NCBI GenBank assembly: GCA_958296015.1 | Contig: CATQIH010000032.1 | Coordinates: forward strand, 1-64,000 | Length of the DNA stretch: 64,000 nt | Reading direction: 5' to 3' | Origin: Cyclobacteriaceae bacterium | GTDB taxonomy: Bacteria; Bacteroidota; Bacteroidia; Cytophagales; Cyclobacteriaceae | Part shown: piece after piece, positions 63,652 through 64,000 of the stretch | How the letters are laid out: every line of letters begins with the position of its first letter | How positions within the stretch are numbered: position 1 is the first letter of the stretch | Notes under the pieces: generated by a model | Databases searched by the model: none | What the model was told of the DNA's origin: nothing | Seen by the model: only the letters and a program-made list of their open reading frames with translations | Position numbers and translations under genes: made by a program

Positions 63652-64000
63652 ATGGCCAGCACTACCGCTACACAAACCATCGATTTAAGTGATCCCTACA
63701 ACCGTCCCGAGCAGATATTTCCTATGCTCACCAACGAGCAGATAGCACAGGCCAAACCTTTTGGCAAAGTGCAGTCGCTTACCAAAGGCACCGTACTCTT
63801 CGAACGCGGCGAGCGAAGTGTCAATTTCTTTATTATTCTGAAGGGAAACATAGAAATTTATGAGCATTCCTCGCGTGGCGTCAACGTCATTACCGTTCAC
63901 AAACAATGTCAGTTTACCGGAGAACTGGACTTGTTCAACGATCGGGAAATCCTAGTGGGTGGCCGCATGGGTGCCGACGGACAGGTGATCCGAATGAACC
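63652..64000 (+). CDS. Cyclic-nucleotide-binding-domain thioredoxin-disulfide reductase (partial, N-terminus)
   Basis: From ATG 63652 the frame is open to the window end (116 codons). MASTTATQTIDLSDPYNRPE leads into a cNMP-binding fold: LTKGTVLFERGERSVNFFIILKGNIEIYE, TVHKQCQFTGELDLFNDREILVGGRMGADGQVIRM. This exact N-terminal type precedes an FAD/NADPH thioredoxin-reductase-like domain in known fusions. The reductase part lies beyond the window, so that half of the call rests on memory of the family. Confidence 0.8.
   Translation, partial: MASTTATQTIDLSDPYNRPEQIFPMLTNEQIAQAKPFGKVQSLTKGTVLFERGERSVNFFIILKGNIEIYEHSSRGVNVITVHKQCQFTGELDLFNDREILVGGRMGADGQVIRMN

Overview
The window looks like chromosomal DNA from a Bacteroidota bacterium, most likely of the Cytophagia/Cytophagales type. 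This is an inference from gene content: carboxypeptidase-regulatory-domain TonB receptors, type IX secretion (T9SS) C-terminal sorting domains, an ELWxxDGT-repeat protein, DUF5916 and HExxH metalloprotease families typical of the phylum, and TAnnTTTG-like -7 promoter words. No rRNA, tRNA or CRISPR array was seen.

Layout. 1-7.8 kb: a partial ELWxxDGT protein, a TonB-linked outer membrane barrel, mscL, a DUF5916 outer-membrane protein and a higBA toxin-antitoxin pair. 7.8-17.1 kb (minus strand): a complex I-like cluster in transcription order A, B/D fusion, H, J, K, L, M, N. It has no NuoC/E/F/G/I. The B/D fusion lacks the N2-cluster cysteines and the quinone-site histidines and carries a 57-residue His-rich linker. 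Its H, J and A subunits have lost signature residues of the redox-coupling region, while the antiporter-like L/M/N and K subunits look intact. This is the best candidate for an undescribed system: a complex I-derived membrane machine without visible redox cofactors. A Cys-rich copper-storage-like protein lies just upstream. 17.8-22.1 kb: a hybrid histidine kinase and a microbial rhodopsin with an Asp-Thr-Lys (DTK) motif. 22.7-31.5 kb: a Cus-type heavy-metal RND efflux operon in which both the pump and the outer-membrane factor carry single-base frameshifts, interrupted by a four-helix-bundle gene and a REP-associated transposase.

31.7-42.4 kb: a GH99-like protein, a T9SS lipoprotein, aldose 1-epimerase, a calcineurin-like phosphoesterase, a T9SS gene with two in-frame stops, and a large TonB receptor. 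42.4-46 kb is a degraded accessory patch: a HEPN/MNT pair between direct copies of a hairpin-rich repeat, then DUF2971 and ParA fragments. 46-57.7 kb: alpha/beta hydrolase, LEA-2-like protein, zinc metalloprotease, subtilase, hicBA, penicillin-binding protein 1A and orphan antitoxin-like genes. 58-64 kb: three tandem PQQ-propeller lipoproteins with signs of gene conversion, two paralogous small barrels separated by a 63-bp tandem repeat, and the start of a cyclic-nucleotide-domain thioredoxin reductase.

Repeats are unusually abundant: a MITE-like family with perfect terminal repeats and 8-9 bp target duplications (three copies), long perfect REP hairpins, tandem arrays of 15, 30, 42, 43 and 63 bp, and a degenerate GAAATTGATAGAAATTG-type repeat that runs into several gene ends and has expanded in frame inside cusA. 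Calls are by reading motifs; no database search was possible.
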